From positions 165,956 to 229,955 of the forward strand of contig JAHDQN010000013.1 of NCBI GenBank assembly GCA_018433775.1: 64,000 bases of DNA, given 5' to 3'. Under the pieces are notes generated by a model. The model was not told where the DNA came from and did not search any database. It was given only the letters and a program-made list of their open reading frames with translations. The position numbers and the translations under genes are program-made. This document shows, piece after piece, positions 53,408 to 61,134 of this stretch; the first letter of the stretch is position 1, and each line of letters begins with the position of its first letter. Origin of the DNA: Deltaproteobacteria bacterium. GTDB taxonomy: Bacteria > Desulfobacterota > Desulfomonilia > UBA1062.

Positions 53408-55039
53408 TCATTTCCGCAGTACCCGGCCATGCCGGGCCGTGCCGGTGTACGTGCCTTCGCGGACCACATGCCCGCCGTTGATGAAGACGTGGACGATGCC
53501 TCCGGGCCTTCCTGCGGGCCTGCCGTCCTCGGGAGGAACATCCGAAACGGTTTCAGGGTCGAAGATCACGAGGTCTGCTGCCTTGCCTTGTGCGATCATG
53601 CCCCGGTCCGTGATGCCGAAGCGCTGTGCGGCGGCAAGGGTGGCCCGGTTCACGGCCTGCTCCAGGCCGAAGAGCTTCCGGTCGCGGACAAGGGGCCCCA
53701 GGATGCGCGGGAAGGCTCCCTTGGCCGCAGGGTTTGGATAACCGGTGCTCTTGATCAGTGCGTCGGTTTCGAACAGACAGAGCTCGTGGGAGAGCACGCG
53801 CTCGATCACTTCCTGCCTCCCAGGCTCGCCGCTGTAGGTATGGAAGAGCATGAGGGCCGAGCCCCTGCTCTCCTCGCTCAGGCGCAGGTATGCATCGAAA
53901 GGCGGCATTCCCCACCGCCCGGCGGCCTCGTCCATGGTGAGGCCCGCCAGGTCTTCCATACCGGGAACGGCGGGGTCCATGATCTGGAAATCCCGGTAGG
54001 TGAATCCCAGCAGGGCGAATCCCGCCTCCATCTCGGCCTTCAGGTGCATGCGGGAGACCCTGCTCCGGTAGGCCTGAGGCGCCCTGGCAAGGAACCAGAA
54101 CGGGAGTACCGCATTGATCGTCGTGTTTCCGCAGGTGTAGGGGAAGGCATCGAACATGACATCGACGCCACGGCTGCGGGCGTTCTCAATCAGTTTCAGG
54201 GCCTTACGCGAAGACCCCCAGCTCCTTCTGCCTACGAAGATGAGGTGGGACAGCTGCAGGGCGGCACCGGTTCTTTCTGCGATGTCGATCATCTCCTTCA
54301 AAGCGAGCAAATTGTGGGCCTTGAGAGTCATCAGCGGGTAGGTGGGGGAAAGGATGCTCAGCGCCTTGAGGTGCACGGTCACCGGCCGTCCGTATTCGGA
54401 CGCCACCCGGCAGAACGCCTCGATTTCCTCCAAGGGCGAGTACATGCCCGGATCATACCCCAGACCCAGGCTCAGGCCGCAGGCCCCTTCGTCAAAGGAT
54501 TTTCTCACGCTGTCCAGGCAGACGGCGAGCTCTTTGCGGATCAGAACGCCCCGCCGGGTGCGGGCACAGGCCAGGCGGACGGTGCTGTGGCCTACGAGCT
54601 CGGCGACATTGACCGCAGGCCCTGTCTGATCGAGGGTGTCCAGAAACTGACCCATGGTGCGCCAGGAAACGTCCAGGGGCCTCTCCAGAAGAAGGTCCAT
54701 GGCGGCCGGGAATCCAGGGGCTGCCGCAGGGTTGCAGGGCGCGGGCGAAAAGCCGCAGTTTCCCGCAACGACCGTGGTGATGCCCTGCTCGGGCAGGCAC
54801 GCGAGCAGGCCGTGATGATCGTGCAGGGGCAGCAGCCAGTCGGCGTGGGAATGCATGTCGATGAAACCCGGGCATACCGCGTGCCCCCCAGCGTCGATCA
54901 CCTTGTCGGCCCGGGGAGGTGCACTGCCCGATGGGATGACATCGGCGATCGTGTCATCGCGGATGAGCACGTGGCCCTCAAAGGAGTTCCTGCCCGTGCC
55001 GTCGATGATCCTGCCGGATTGTATGAGGGTGGTGGGCAT
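53408..55039 (-). CDS. N-acyl-D-amino-acid deacylase (D-aminoacylase family)
   Basis: A 543-residue amidohydrolase. The metal site starts at GFIDMHSHADW (HxH), VAGNCGFSPAP follows, and later ligands are in VTVHLKALS, LQLSHLIF and FETDALI. The N-terminal ISGRIIDGTG-like strand reads IQSGRIIDGTGRN, and the C-terminal GKAADLVIFDPETV closes the beta-sandwich. The enzyme releases D-amino acids from N-acyl forms; several relatives act on dihydropyrimidine-like amides. It is upstream of the Fe-S gene and probably co-transcribed with it. Confidence 0.9.
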   Translation of the reverse strand: MPTTLIQSGRIIDGTGRNSFEGHVLIRDDTIADVIPSGSAPPRADKVIDAGGHAVCPGFIDMHSHADWLLPLHDHHGLLACLPEQGITTVVAGNCGFSPAPCNPAAAPGFPAAMDLLLERPLDVSWRTMGQFLDTLDQTGPAVNVAELVGHSTVRLACARTRRGVLIRKELAVCLDSVRKSFDEGACGLSLGLGYDPGMYSPLEEIEAFCRVASEYGRPVTVHLKALSILSPTYPLMTLKAHNLLALKEMIDIAERTGAALQLSHLIFVGRRSWGSSRKALKLIENARSRGVDVMFDAFPYTCGNTTINAVLPFWFLARAPQAYRSRVSRMHLKAEMEAGFALLGFTYRDFQIMDPAVPGMEDLAGLTMDEAAGRWGMPPFDAYLRLSEESRGSALMLFHTYSGEPGRQEVIERVLSHELCLFETDALIKSTGYPNPAAKGAFPRILGPLVRDRKLFGLEQAVNRATLAAAQRFGITDRGMIAQGKAADLVIFDPETVSDVPPEDGRPAGRPGGIVHVFINGGHVVREGTYTGTARHGRVLRK

Positions 55040-55160
55040 AGTGCGGTTCCTTCAGCAAAGATGACATCCTTACAAGATAGTATAATGCGAAAAAGCGACC
55101 ATGTCCAAGACTTTGATCGCGCCTTGCCGATCTGTCCGCTCCGTCTTGGCGCAGGGGTTT

Positions 55161-55697
55161 TCATTTCCAGGTATTCTGCCCAGAACACCCCTGGATCTCC
55201 ACGACATACTTCAGGATCGTGCGCTGCCCCCCGCGTGCGGGGATGTTGCGTGTGCCTCTGCCCGTGAGGCGGAATCCGTTCTTTGTCAGGACGCGCGAAG
55301 AAGCAAGGTTTGTGGGGAATGTCTCGGCAAAGAGACGGCGGATACCCAGATGGGAGGCATGGGTCACGATCCGGCGGATCGCCTCGGTCGCATAACCCTT
55401 TTCCCGAAACGGCTTCCCGATCCAATAGCCGAGGTCGCCGTTTCCGGGTGAGTCTCCGAACCCTATGGCACCCATAAACTCGCCGCTCTGGGCATGGGTG
55501 ACGGCGAATATATGCCCTGCTCCCGGAGAAGTATTCTGAACGATCCACTCCCGGGCGGCCTCATCGGTGCACGGGTCGGGAATGGTCGCGGTCATGCGCA
55601 CCCCTGCCGGATCAGGACCCAGAAGCCTGGCAAAATGAACCGCATCGTTGGGAATCAGGGGCCGAAGGATCAGGCGAGGCGATTTCAGTATCTCCAT
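55161..55697 (-). CDS. GNAT acetyltransferase (RimJ/RimL type)
   Basis: A 178-residue N-acetyltransferase starting at ATG 55697 or, less likely, 55736. SPRLILRPLIPNDAVHFARLLG is the typical start, DLGYWIGKPFREKGYATEAIRRIV the acetyl-CoA-binding motif (R/Q-x-x-G-x-G/A variant), and NLASSRVLTKNGFRLTGRGT the closing motif. Acetyl acceptor unknown. Confidence 0.9.
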   Translation of the reverse strand: MEILKSPRLILRPLIPNDAVHFARLLGPDPAGVRMTATIPDPCTDEAAREWIVQNTSPGAGHIFAVTHAQSGEFMGAIGFGDSPGNGDLGYWIGKPFREKGYATEAIRRIVTHASHLGIRRLFAETFPTNLASSRVLTKNGFRLTGRGTRNIPARGGQRTILKYVVEIQGCSGQNTWK

Positions 55698-55823
55698 GGC
55701 AATATCATCTCCCGAACCACTGGTATCATGATACATATGTCTGATTCAGGACGTCGTTTTCAAGGAGAGGACGAGATCTTCGCCATGCCTGAAAGGCCGG
55801 GTCGGGCATGGGTCGATACCCTT

Positions 55824-56057
55824 CTACTCGAACGGGTTATATCCCGGTTCTTTGTACAGGTGCTTCCTTCTGTCCAGGATATCCGGCTTGTACACCCGTT
55901 CGGGCCACTGGTCCGGGTCGATCTCCTCAATGGCTACGGACACGGATTTCTCGTCGCACTGGATGATGGTGACCACATCCTGAGTTATGGCTTGGGCAAG
56001 CCGCTTTTTCTGCTCTTCGGATCTCCCGGGATAGAGCTTGACGATGACATGAGGCAT
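55824..56057 (-). CDS. pptA: PptA-like tautomerase
   Basis: A 77-residue protein starting at ATG 56057 (GGAGG 7 bases upstream). Pro is residue 2, the catalytic base of the tautomerase superfamily. The sequence MPHVIVKLYPGRSEEQKK, then VSVAIEEIDPDQWPERVY, and the ending KKPGY-like KEPGYNPFE match E. coli PptA in length and layout. It would isomerise 2-hydroxymuconate- or phenylpyruvate-like enols; the physiological substrate is unknown. Confidence 0.88.
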   Translation of the reverse strand: MPHVIVKLYPGRSEEQKKRLAQAITQDVVTIIQCDEKSVSVAIEEIDPDQWPERVYKPDILDRRKHLYKEPGYNPFE

Positions 56058-56178
56058 ACGGAACCCTCCTTCTATTATAACAGGTTCATAAACCAGCCCA
56101 CACTTTTTTAGCAAGAACTTGCGCCTGCGCCGGAACCCCCCCGATACCCGGACAGTCATGCAGAACGGCTGAGTCCCT

Positions 56179-56308
56179 AGTACTACAGTGGTAAACAGTC
56201 ATCGGGTCACCATGGGGTCAGGTCATCATGGGTCTCTACACCATGGGGTCAGGTCTCGACATATGACATTCAATGTCATATGTCGAGACCTGACCCCGAT
56301 CCTGTACT
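56179..56308. repeat. REP/MITE-like hairpin element, copy 2
   Basis: The core 56245-56297 is a perfect inverted repeat with 26-bp arms and one central C. It shares GGGGTCAGGTCTC, CATATGACAT and the left tag AGTACTACAG with copy 1. Where copy 1 has CAACATATG/CATATGTTG, copy 2 has CGACATATG/CATATGTCG, so both arms changed together and pairing was kept. The motif CATGGGGTCAGGTC also occurs once more at about 56211-56224. It ends two bases before the nucleotidyltransferase stop. Confidence 0.8.
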
Positions 56309-56310
56309 CT

Positions 56311-57105
56311 TCACCGGTCGCCCGTATCTCCCGGTGCACCCGGATTTCTGAACGTGGGTTTCACCGGCCGGGGGTCGCGGTATCCCCACTGCTCCACATC
56401 GATGTCGTAATCCACCATGGATAGAAAGGTCCCCCGGCATACCCGTTCCGCGGGAGGAGGCGTGTCTGTTTCGTCTCCGAGCCTCTGTGCCAGCTCCTGC
56501 ATGATCCAGGCGGGAATGCGCGCGCGCTCGGATGGATAGATATACCCGAAAAGGAGGAGGTGGTTGTAGAGGACCCGCCAGTGCTCGCCAAAGCGTCGGT
56601 CGATGCGTTTCCAATCCAGTCGCTCGGCGAATGTCAGCAGAAGATGGGCAACGTCGGCGCCGTCGTATCGGTCGCGGGTCATGACGAACGCCTTTGACCA
56701 GATCATCTCCTCGGGCGGGATGAGCCTGGCCTCGATATCCAGGAGATCGCCTTCGCACGAATGGGTGAACCATTCTTCATCCACATTGCCGATGCCGTTA
56801 CCGGAGCCGAAGATCACGTCCACGACACACTCACCGTGAAACGCCTTGGCTATCCAGAGCCTGTCCGTAAACTCGGTCTGATAGCCGGCACGTTTCAGCT
56901 CATCGAGGATGTTCTCGGCATCACGGGGATAGACGAATACGTCGAGATCCTTGGTGTCCCTCACCACATGGGTATAGCACCCGAAGGCAAAGGCCCCGCC
57001 GACAAGAAACGGTATCTTCGACCGGCCCAGACGGGTCAAGACCTCGCGGTAGAAATTCCGGGTATCCCGACTGAGATACTTCTCATCCAGCAAGAACTTC
57101 TGCAT
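56311..57105 (-). CDS. Nucleotidyltransferase-fold protein
   Basis: A 264-residue protein with a minimal nucleotidyltransferase core: FLVGGAFAFGCYTHVVRDTKDLDVFV has the G-G helix and the D-x-D metal pair, and VVDVIFGSGNG adds the third acidic strand. The C-terminal half (LDWKRIDRRFGEHWRVLYNHLLLFGYIYPSE) is helical. Members include antitoxin-like MNT proteins and aminoglycoside adenylyltransferases; the target here is unknown. It is 24 bases downstream of the phosphoesterase gene. Confidence 0.83.
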   Translation of the reverse strand: MQKFLLDEKYLSRDTRNFYREVLTRLGRSKIPFLVGGAFAFGCYTHVVRDTKDLDVFVYPRDAENILDELKRAGYQTEFTDRLWIAKAFHGECVVDVIFGSGNGIGNVDEEWFTHSCEGDLLDIEARLIPPEEMIWSKAFVMTRDRYDGADVAHLLLTFAERLDWKRIDRRFGEHWRVLYNHLLLFGYIYPSERARIPAWIMQELAQRLGDETDTPPPAERVCRGTFLSMVDYDIDVEQWGYRDPRPVKPTFRNPGAPGDTGDR

Positions 57106-57129
57106 GGCTTCTCCTTCAAGAATTACCCA

Positions 57130-57897
57130 TCACTGCCCCATAGCCGTGCCGGATACGGTGCAAGGGACCTCCAGCAACCGGAAGGGGGGGCGTTCGGGAT
57201 GGAGAGCCCGGAGCAGCGGCATGGCCACGTTATATACCGGGATGTTTCTGGTGGTGTAGCCTTCGGGCATGCCCCGGTGCGCATGGCCATGGAACACGGC
57301 GATCACGTCGAACCAGGTCAGGGGCACTTCGAGACGGCTCGATCCCAGAAAGGGCAGGATCTCATGCGGTTCTCCCTCCACGGTGGCCCGGATGGGCGAA
57401 TAGTGCATCAGCACGACAAGAGGCATCTCTTCGAGCCGTGCCAGAGCCAGCTCCAGTTTCAGGGCCTCATCCATCGCCTCCTGCACGAATTCCTTGATTG
57501 ACAGCTCTCCCCACGCCTCGAGCTGATATCGGCCGAAACCGCCCGCGAATCCCTTCACGCCTGCAAAACCGATTCCGTGGACCTGCACGGTTTCGCCATC
57601 CAGAAGCGATACCCCTGCATCACACAGGATATGCCTGATCTCCAGATGCTTGCCTGATTCGTAATCATGGTTTCCCAGCACGCCCACGACCGGGATCTTG
57701 ACCGTGGTGGTGATCTCCCGGGCAAGAATGTGCGCCTCTTCCACGAGTCCGGTATCTGTCAGATCGCCGCACAGCAGGAGCACCTCGGCGGTTTCGGTGA
57801 TATGGGCCAGAAGGGCGTGCACCACGTCCCGGTGGCTTTCATTGCAGTGGATATCACCCACTGCCGCGACTCTCACGATCTTTTCCCCGACAGCCAT
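57130..57897 (-). CDS. Calcineurin-like metallophosphoesterase
   Basis: A 255-residue phosphoesterase with all five family motifs: GDIHCN, GDLTDTG, GNHDYES, MHYSPI and FHGHAHRG. The two-metal site is therefore intact. The substrate may be a cyclic nucleotide, phosphoprotein or lipid; sequence does not decide. It is followed on the same strand by the nucleotidyltransferase gene, suggesting co-expression. Confidence 0.92.
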   Translation of the reverse strand: MAVGEKIVRVAAVGDIHCNESHRDVVHALLAHITETAEVLLLCGDLTDTGLVEEAHILAREITTTVKIPVVGVLGNHDYESGKHLEIRHILCDAGVSLLDGETVQVHGIGFAGVKGFAGGFGRYQLEAWGELSIKEFVQEAMDEALKLELALARLEEMPLVVLMHYSPIRATVEGEPHEILPFLGSSRLEVPLTWFDVIAVFHGHAHRGMPEGYTTRNIPVYNVAMPLLRALHPERPPFRLLEVPCTVSGTAMGQ

Positions 57898-57965
57898 GCA
57901 CTGCCCTCCGATATCGCAGAAGCGAATATCCCGATGTTCGTGTCTTAAAGAACTTTTGTATAGCG

Positions 57966-58022
57966 AACGGGTTGCAGCCGGCTTTGCGGAGCACAGTGGA
58001 GCAACGCCGGCTGCAACCCGTT
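57966..58022. repeat. 17-bp inverted repeat, attC-like site
   Basis: AACGGGTTGCAGCCGGC (57966-57982) and its exact complement (58006-58022) flank 23 bases. Read on the minus strand it lies 34 bases after the DHFR-like gene stop, where an integron cassette's attC would be. The arms begin AAC and end GTT as attC core sites do. However, the outer core bases do not fit RYYYAAC/GTTRRRY, the arms lack the usual unpaired bases, and no integrase is in the window. No T-run follows, so it is not a standard terminator. Confidence 0.45.
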
Positions 58023-58056
58023 GGTAGGCGGGAATACGCTGCGTAGATACGAATTG

Positions 58057-58659
58057 TTAATCTCCAAACATTCCCGTCTTAACGTCCCCGGCGCGATCAT
58101 AACCGGCAACGATGACACCACTTGGGGTTGTCTCCGTGTGCGTGAGCTGGAATGCCGCTGGAATGGTACCTTCGCCGAAAAGACGCTTGCCCGTACCAAG
58201 GGTAAGAGGAAAAATCTTGAGCCACAGCTTATCCACCAGGTCGTGCCTGAAAAGCGTCTGGAGAAGCCGGCTGCTACCGTACACATGCAGATCGGGGCCG
58301 TCTTGCTGCTTCAATCCCCGTATTTCTTCCACAATGCTATCTTTGATAATGACAGTGTTGTCCCAAAGCTGATTTGTGCCAGTGTGCGAAACAACATACT
58401 TTGTCACAGAATTGATGCCCGGCCATTCGCTTTCGTGTGTCGGCCAATATGACGCGAATATTTCATAGGTCTTTCTTCCCAGCAAAAGATCGCGTGGTTC
58501 GGTCATCTGTTCGTGCATGATGGCTCCGAGCCGCTCGTCGAAATGTGGCACAACCCAGCCGCCATACTTGAAGCCGCCTTCGGTGTCCTCCTGCGGCCCG
58601 CCCGGAGCTTGCATGACCCCATCGAGGGTAACAAATATAAGGACGATGATTCTTCGCAC
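58057..58659 (-). CDS. Dihydrofolate-reductase-family protein (RibD C-terminal type)
   Basis: A protein of about 200 residues from GTG 58659 (AAGGAGA 6 bases upstream). IIVLIFVTLDGVMQAPGGPQED is the standard start of this family; LLLGRKTYEIFASYWP and DLHVYGSSRLLQTLFRHDLVDKLWLKIFPLTLGTGKRLF are the NADPH-binding and core blocks. These proteins resemble riboflavin pathway reductases and are not known to replace FolA. Its 3' half reads about 45-50 % GC against roughly 60 % around it, which suggests acquisition by transfer. Confidence 0.88.
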   Translation of the reverse strand: MRRIIVLIFVTLDGVMQAPGGPQEDTEGGFKYGGWVVPHFDERLGAIMHEQMTEPRDLLLGRKTYEIFASYWPTHESEWPGINSVTKYVVSHTGTNQLWDNTVIIKDSIVEEIRGLKQQDGPDLHVYGSSRLLQTLFRHDLVDKLWLKIFPLTLGTGKRLFGEGTIPAAFQLTHTETTPSGVIVAGYDRAGDVKTGMFGD

Positions 58660-58836
58660 GGCCACTCTCCTTCATGTGGAGCATTCCACAATGTTGCATA
58701 ACTATATATATAACCGGCTGGAACAACGACTCAAAAGACTTCATGTCAAAGGGGGGATCCGGTGGGTTCTTTTTGGAACCGCTGTCATGCAAATCACGTA
58801 TAAAACCGATGAAGAATAAATGAGGTGAATTACCGG

Positions 58837-59856
58837 ATGAAGATCCTCGATGCAGACATGCTCATGAATTCTTCACGTACATACCGGGAAGAGAATGAAG
58901 AACGAGAGAGCCTGCGCGTGTGGGCAGGACGTGAGTCTGCTGCAGGAACCCCGCCGGCCGATCGGGTAACCATATCCGCCGGTGCCCGGTCCATGCTCCA
59001 GGAATCCGGGTGCGGGCGCGGGGAAGACGATCTCGCGGAAGGAATCGACCGGGAGATATCCTTAAGAAAACTCATCGCAGAGCTGCTCTCAGGCAGAGAG
59101 ATCAGGTTCCTCCGAATCGAGAAGGTCGAGAACCAGGACCCGGCTGCGGACCGTGGAGGCGTTCGACAGGAGGATGCGCAGCGGCATGGCTGGGGGATGG
59201 AGTACGAGTTCGAACACACGCATCGCGAAAGGGAAGATGTGGGCTTCCAGGCCCAGGGGATCATCCGGACGGCGGACGGCAAGGAGCTGGCTTTTTCGCT
59301 CGAGCTCGATATGAGCCGGGAGTACATCGAGAAGAACATGCTGTCCATCAGAGCGGGTGACGCCCCGGTCGACCCCCTGGTGATCAACTTTGACGGCAAG
59401 GCCGCGGATCTCACTTCTTTGAAATTCGAGTTCGATCTGGATGCCGACGGCATATCGGAAGAGATCCCCATACCTACATCCGGCAGGGGATTCCTGGCCA
59501 TCGATCTGAACAACGATGGGATGATCAACAACGGTTCCGAGCTCTTCGGGCCGACCACGGGCAACGGGTTCGACGAGCTTGCGTCACATGATGCTGACAA
59601 TAGCGGCTGGATCGACGAGAATGACGAGATATTCCACCGGCTCCGGGTCATGACCGTGGACAGCCAGGGAGCCCAGTCTCTGAGCACCCTCGACGACCAA
59701 GGGATCGGGGCCGTATATCTGGGCAGGGCGTCCACCCTGTTCGATATCCGCATGGGCTCAGCCAACGAGCTCCTCGGCCGGATCCGCACCACCGGCATCT
59801 ATCTGAAGGAAGACGGGACTGCCGGTACGGTGCAACAGCTGGATCTTGTCGCATAG
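58837..59856 (+). CDS. Calcium-binding EF-hand-like repeat protein
   Basis: A 339-residue protein with no signal peptide; ATG 58837 follows GAGG at 11 bases, and a GTG at 58825 is possible. The N-terminal third is charged and helical (ISLRKLIAELLSGREIRFL). The middle has EYEFEHTHREREDVGFQAQG and a beta-rich block. The C-terminal part holds calcium-loop motifs: FDLDADGISEEIP, DLNNDGMINNGSELFGP and HDADNSGWIDENDEIF. Families with this architecture occur beside RTX and haemolysin-like proteins, but function is unknown. A short GC hairpin follows the stop. Confidence 0.83.
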   Translation: MKILDADMLMNSSRTYREENEERESLRVWAGRESAAGTPPADRVTISAGARSMLQESGCGRGEDDLAEGIDREISLRKLIAELLSGREIRFLRIEKVENQDPAADRGGVRQEDAQRHGWGMEYEFEHTHREREDVGFQAQGIIRTADGKELAFSLELDMSREYIEKNMLSIRAGDAPVDPLVINFDGKAADLTSLKFEFDLDADGISEEIPIPTSGRGFLAIDLNNDGMINNGSELFGPTTGNGFDELASHDADNSGWIDENDEIFHRLRVMTVDSQGAQSLSTLDDQGIGAVYLGRASTLFDIRMGSANELLGRIRTTGIYLKEDGTAGTVQQLDLVA

Positions 59857-59988
59857 GGGCGGTCCGCCCATAAGCACAGAACCGGAGACAATACCGAGAC
59901 ACCGATGTTCCCAGCACTTTCCATCCTCCCATAAAGGCCGGTCAAGACAAGACCTGCCCGGATCACCCCCTTAAGTCTCCCCCTGCCG

Positions 59989-60028
59989 AAAAAAATGCCG
60001 GTACGCATAAGGATCTGTACGTACCGGC
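59989..60028 (-). terminator. Rho-independent terminator (distal)
   Basis: Minus-strand stem GCCGGTACG/CGTACCGGC (60028-60020 with 60005-59997) and a 14-base loop, followed by A and seven T residues. It is the second of two terminators in series for the candidate small RNA, or ends a longer read-through form. Confidence 0.8.
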
Positions 60029-60098
60029 TCTCGAGGAGGTATCAAGATATGAATGAGTGTGCGTTCTCTTCTTTCCCAGCAAACGGCGTACCATCAGG

Positions 60099-60219
60099 AA
60101 AAAAATCTGGTGGCCGGTTACGGCCACCAGCGTAAGAGGAGGGTTCTCACTTATGGGAGTGAGAGTCAGGTTTTCCTGATTGCCTTTTCATTAGCAAGGA
60201 CTGCACCAATTTGGGTTAC
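60099..60219 (-). ncRNA. Candidate small RNA with intrinsic terminator
   Basis: A predicted transcript of about 120 bases starts near 60219, 8 bases past a strong -10 box. It contains three hairpins in order: TCAGG/CCTGA with an AAAA loop (60179-60166), TCTCACT/AGTGAGA (60164-60145), and CTGGTGGCCG/CGGCCACCAG with a 4-base loop (60130-60107). The last is followed by A and seven T residues, a strong terminator. No open frame of note is inside. It does not match a riboswitch or RNA family I recognise. Confidence 0.55.
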
Positions 60220-60226
60220 AATTCTA

Positions 60227-60255
60227 AATATAATGAAAAAACAAAACCTTATCAA
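60227..60255 (-). promoter_or_regulatory. Near-consensus sigma-70 promoter of the candidate small RNA
   Basis: On the minus strand TTGATA (60255-60250), exactly 17 bases, then TATATT (60232-60227). Each hexamer differs from consensus at one position. Confidence 0.7.
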
Positions 60256-60289
60256 ATAGTTTATCCGCAGCAGTCCCGGGCGTGTGGTT

Positions 60290-60307
60290 TTGTGAATTGT
60301 CTCACAA
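60290..60307. promoter_or_regulatory. CRP-type binding site
   Basis: TTGTGA-ATTGTC-TCACAA is a perfect palindrome with the CRP half-site spacing TGTGA-N6-TCACA. Its centre is about 80 bases upstream of the predicted RNA start, near the position used for class I activation. The regulator would be some CRP/FNR-family protein not in this window. Confidence 0.6.
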
Positions 60308-61134
60308 TAAGACACTGCGTTCCATATTGTACCATGTGTCATGCAGCCATGTATCCGGTGGTGATGTGATGACTCTTTCGGGAATGATATGCGGGTCTGC
60401 ACAGCGGGAAAGTCATCGCGGCCGGGCGTGTACATCTATGACGCACCTGGGCCTTCCCGGGGGCAGGGCTGCCCCTGCCTTGGCATTTGTCTCTTGCAAA
60501 CGCTGGTCAAACATGATTTATTGATCAATATCGTCAACCGTTTTATATTGAAACACAGTAGTGAGCATCTTCCCTGAATGCGCGTGAGAGAGGGGGAAGG
60601 CTCGTGGTAAGCAGAATGGTAAACCAGTTTTATACCGGCAGACACCTGTGAAGTTTTGAACAGGTAGGCACCCAGAGGAGGAGGAAGCTTCTCGAATGAT
60701 GCAGTCTTGCTCCCGGAATGTTCACGGACGAAGATGCCTTGTTTCAGAACGTATGCCTGCAGGTGGCAAGGCGATTTTCTCTGGAGACGATAACGCGTGT
60801 GCCATGATTCACCCCCGGGAAACAGGAAGAGAGATGCCTGAATGCGGCCTTTTTTCCTCATGGTCCAGGCCGTTCCGCGAGCTTTTTGCATTGACGCGCC
60901 TCCCGTCCATCCAAGAGGGTGGAGACCTTCCCGTGCTGACGATCAAGCATTCTCGTCGTACAGGTGACCATCTGCCGGGAAGACGCCGATTTCTTGCGCA
61001 TCATGTACCGGTCGGTGGCGTCAACCGGCGTGAGCACATCCGGACCGGTCTTGACCGGCTCTTTTCCCGCGGTCCTCGATCACGGGAAAGGGAGATGACG
61101 TGCCGGCATACTAATGCCTATCGAAGGAGCAGCT

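Larger units (their letters stand above)
59857..61134. other. 1.28-kb intergenic region with RNA and regulatory signals
   Basis: No protein gene is supported. From 59989 to 60307 it carries minus-strand terminators, hairpins, a near-consensus promoter and a CRP-type site, described separately. A perfect 12-base palindrome TATTGATCAATA lies at 60519-60530. From about 60550 to 61134 nothing is recognised; open frames there lack ribosome sites. Confidence 0.5.

Noticed and set aside
60049..60135. 28-codon plus-strand frame with a strong GAGGAGGT site
   Set aside because: It runs through the minus-strand terminator hairpin, and its codons are largely dictated by that stem. The frame is too short to judge without conservation.
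60480..60500. TGGCAT...TTGC resembling a sigma-54 promoter
   Set aside because: The GG and GC are 12 bases apart instead of 10, which sigma-54 does not tolerate well.
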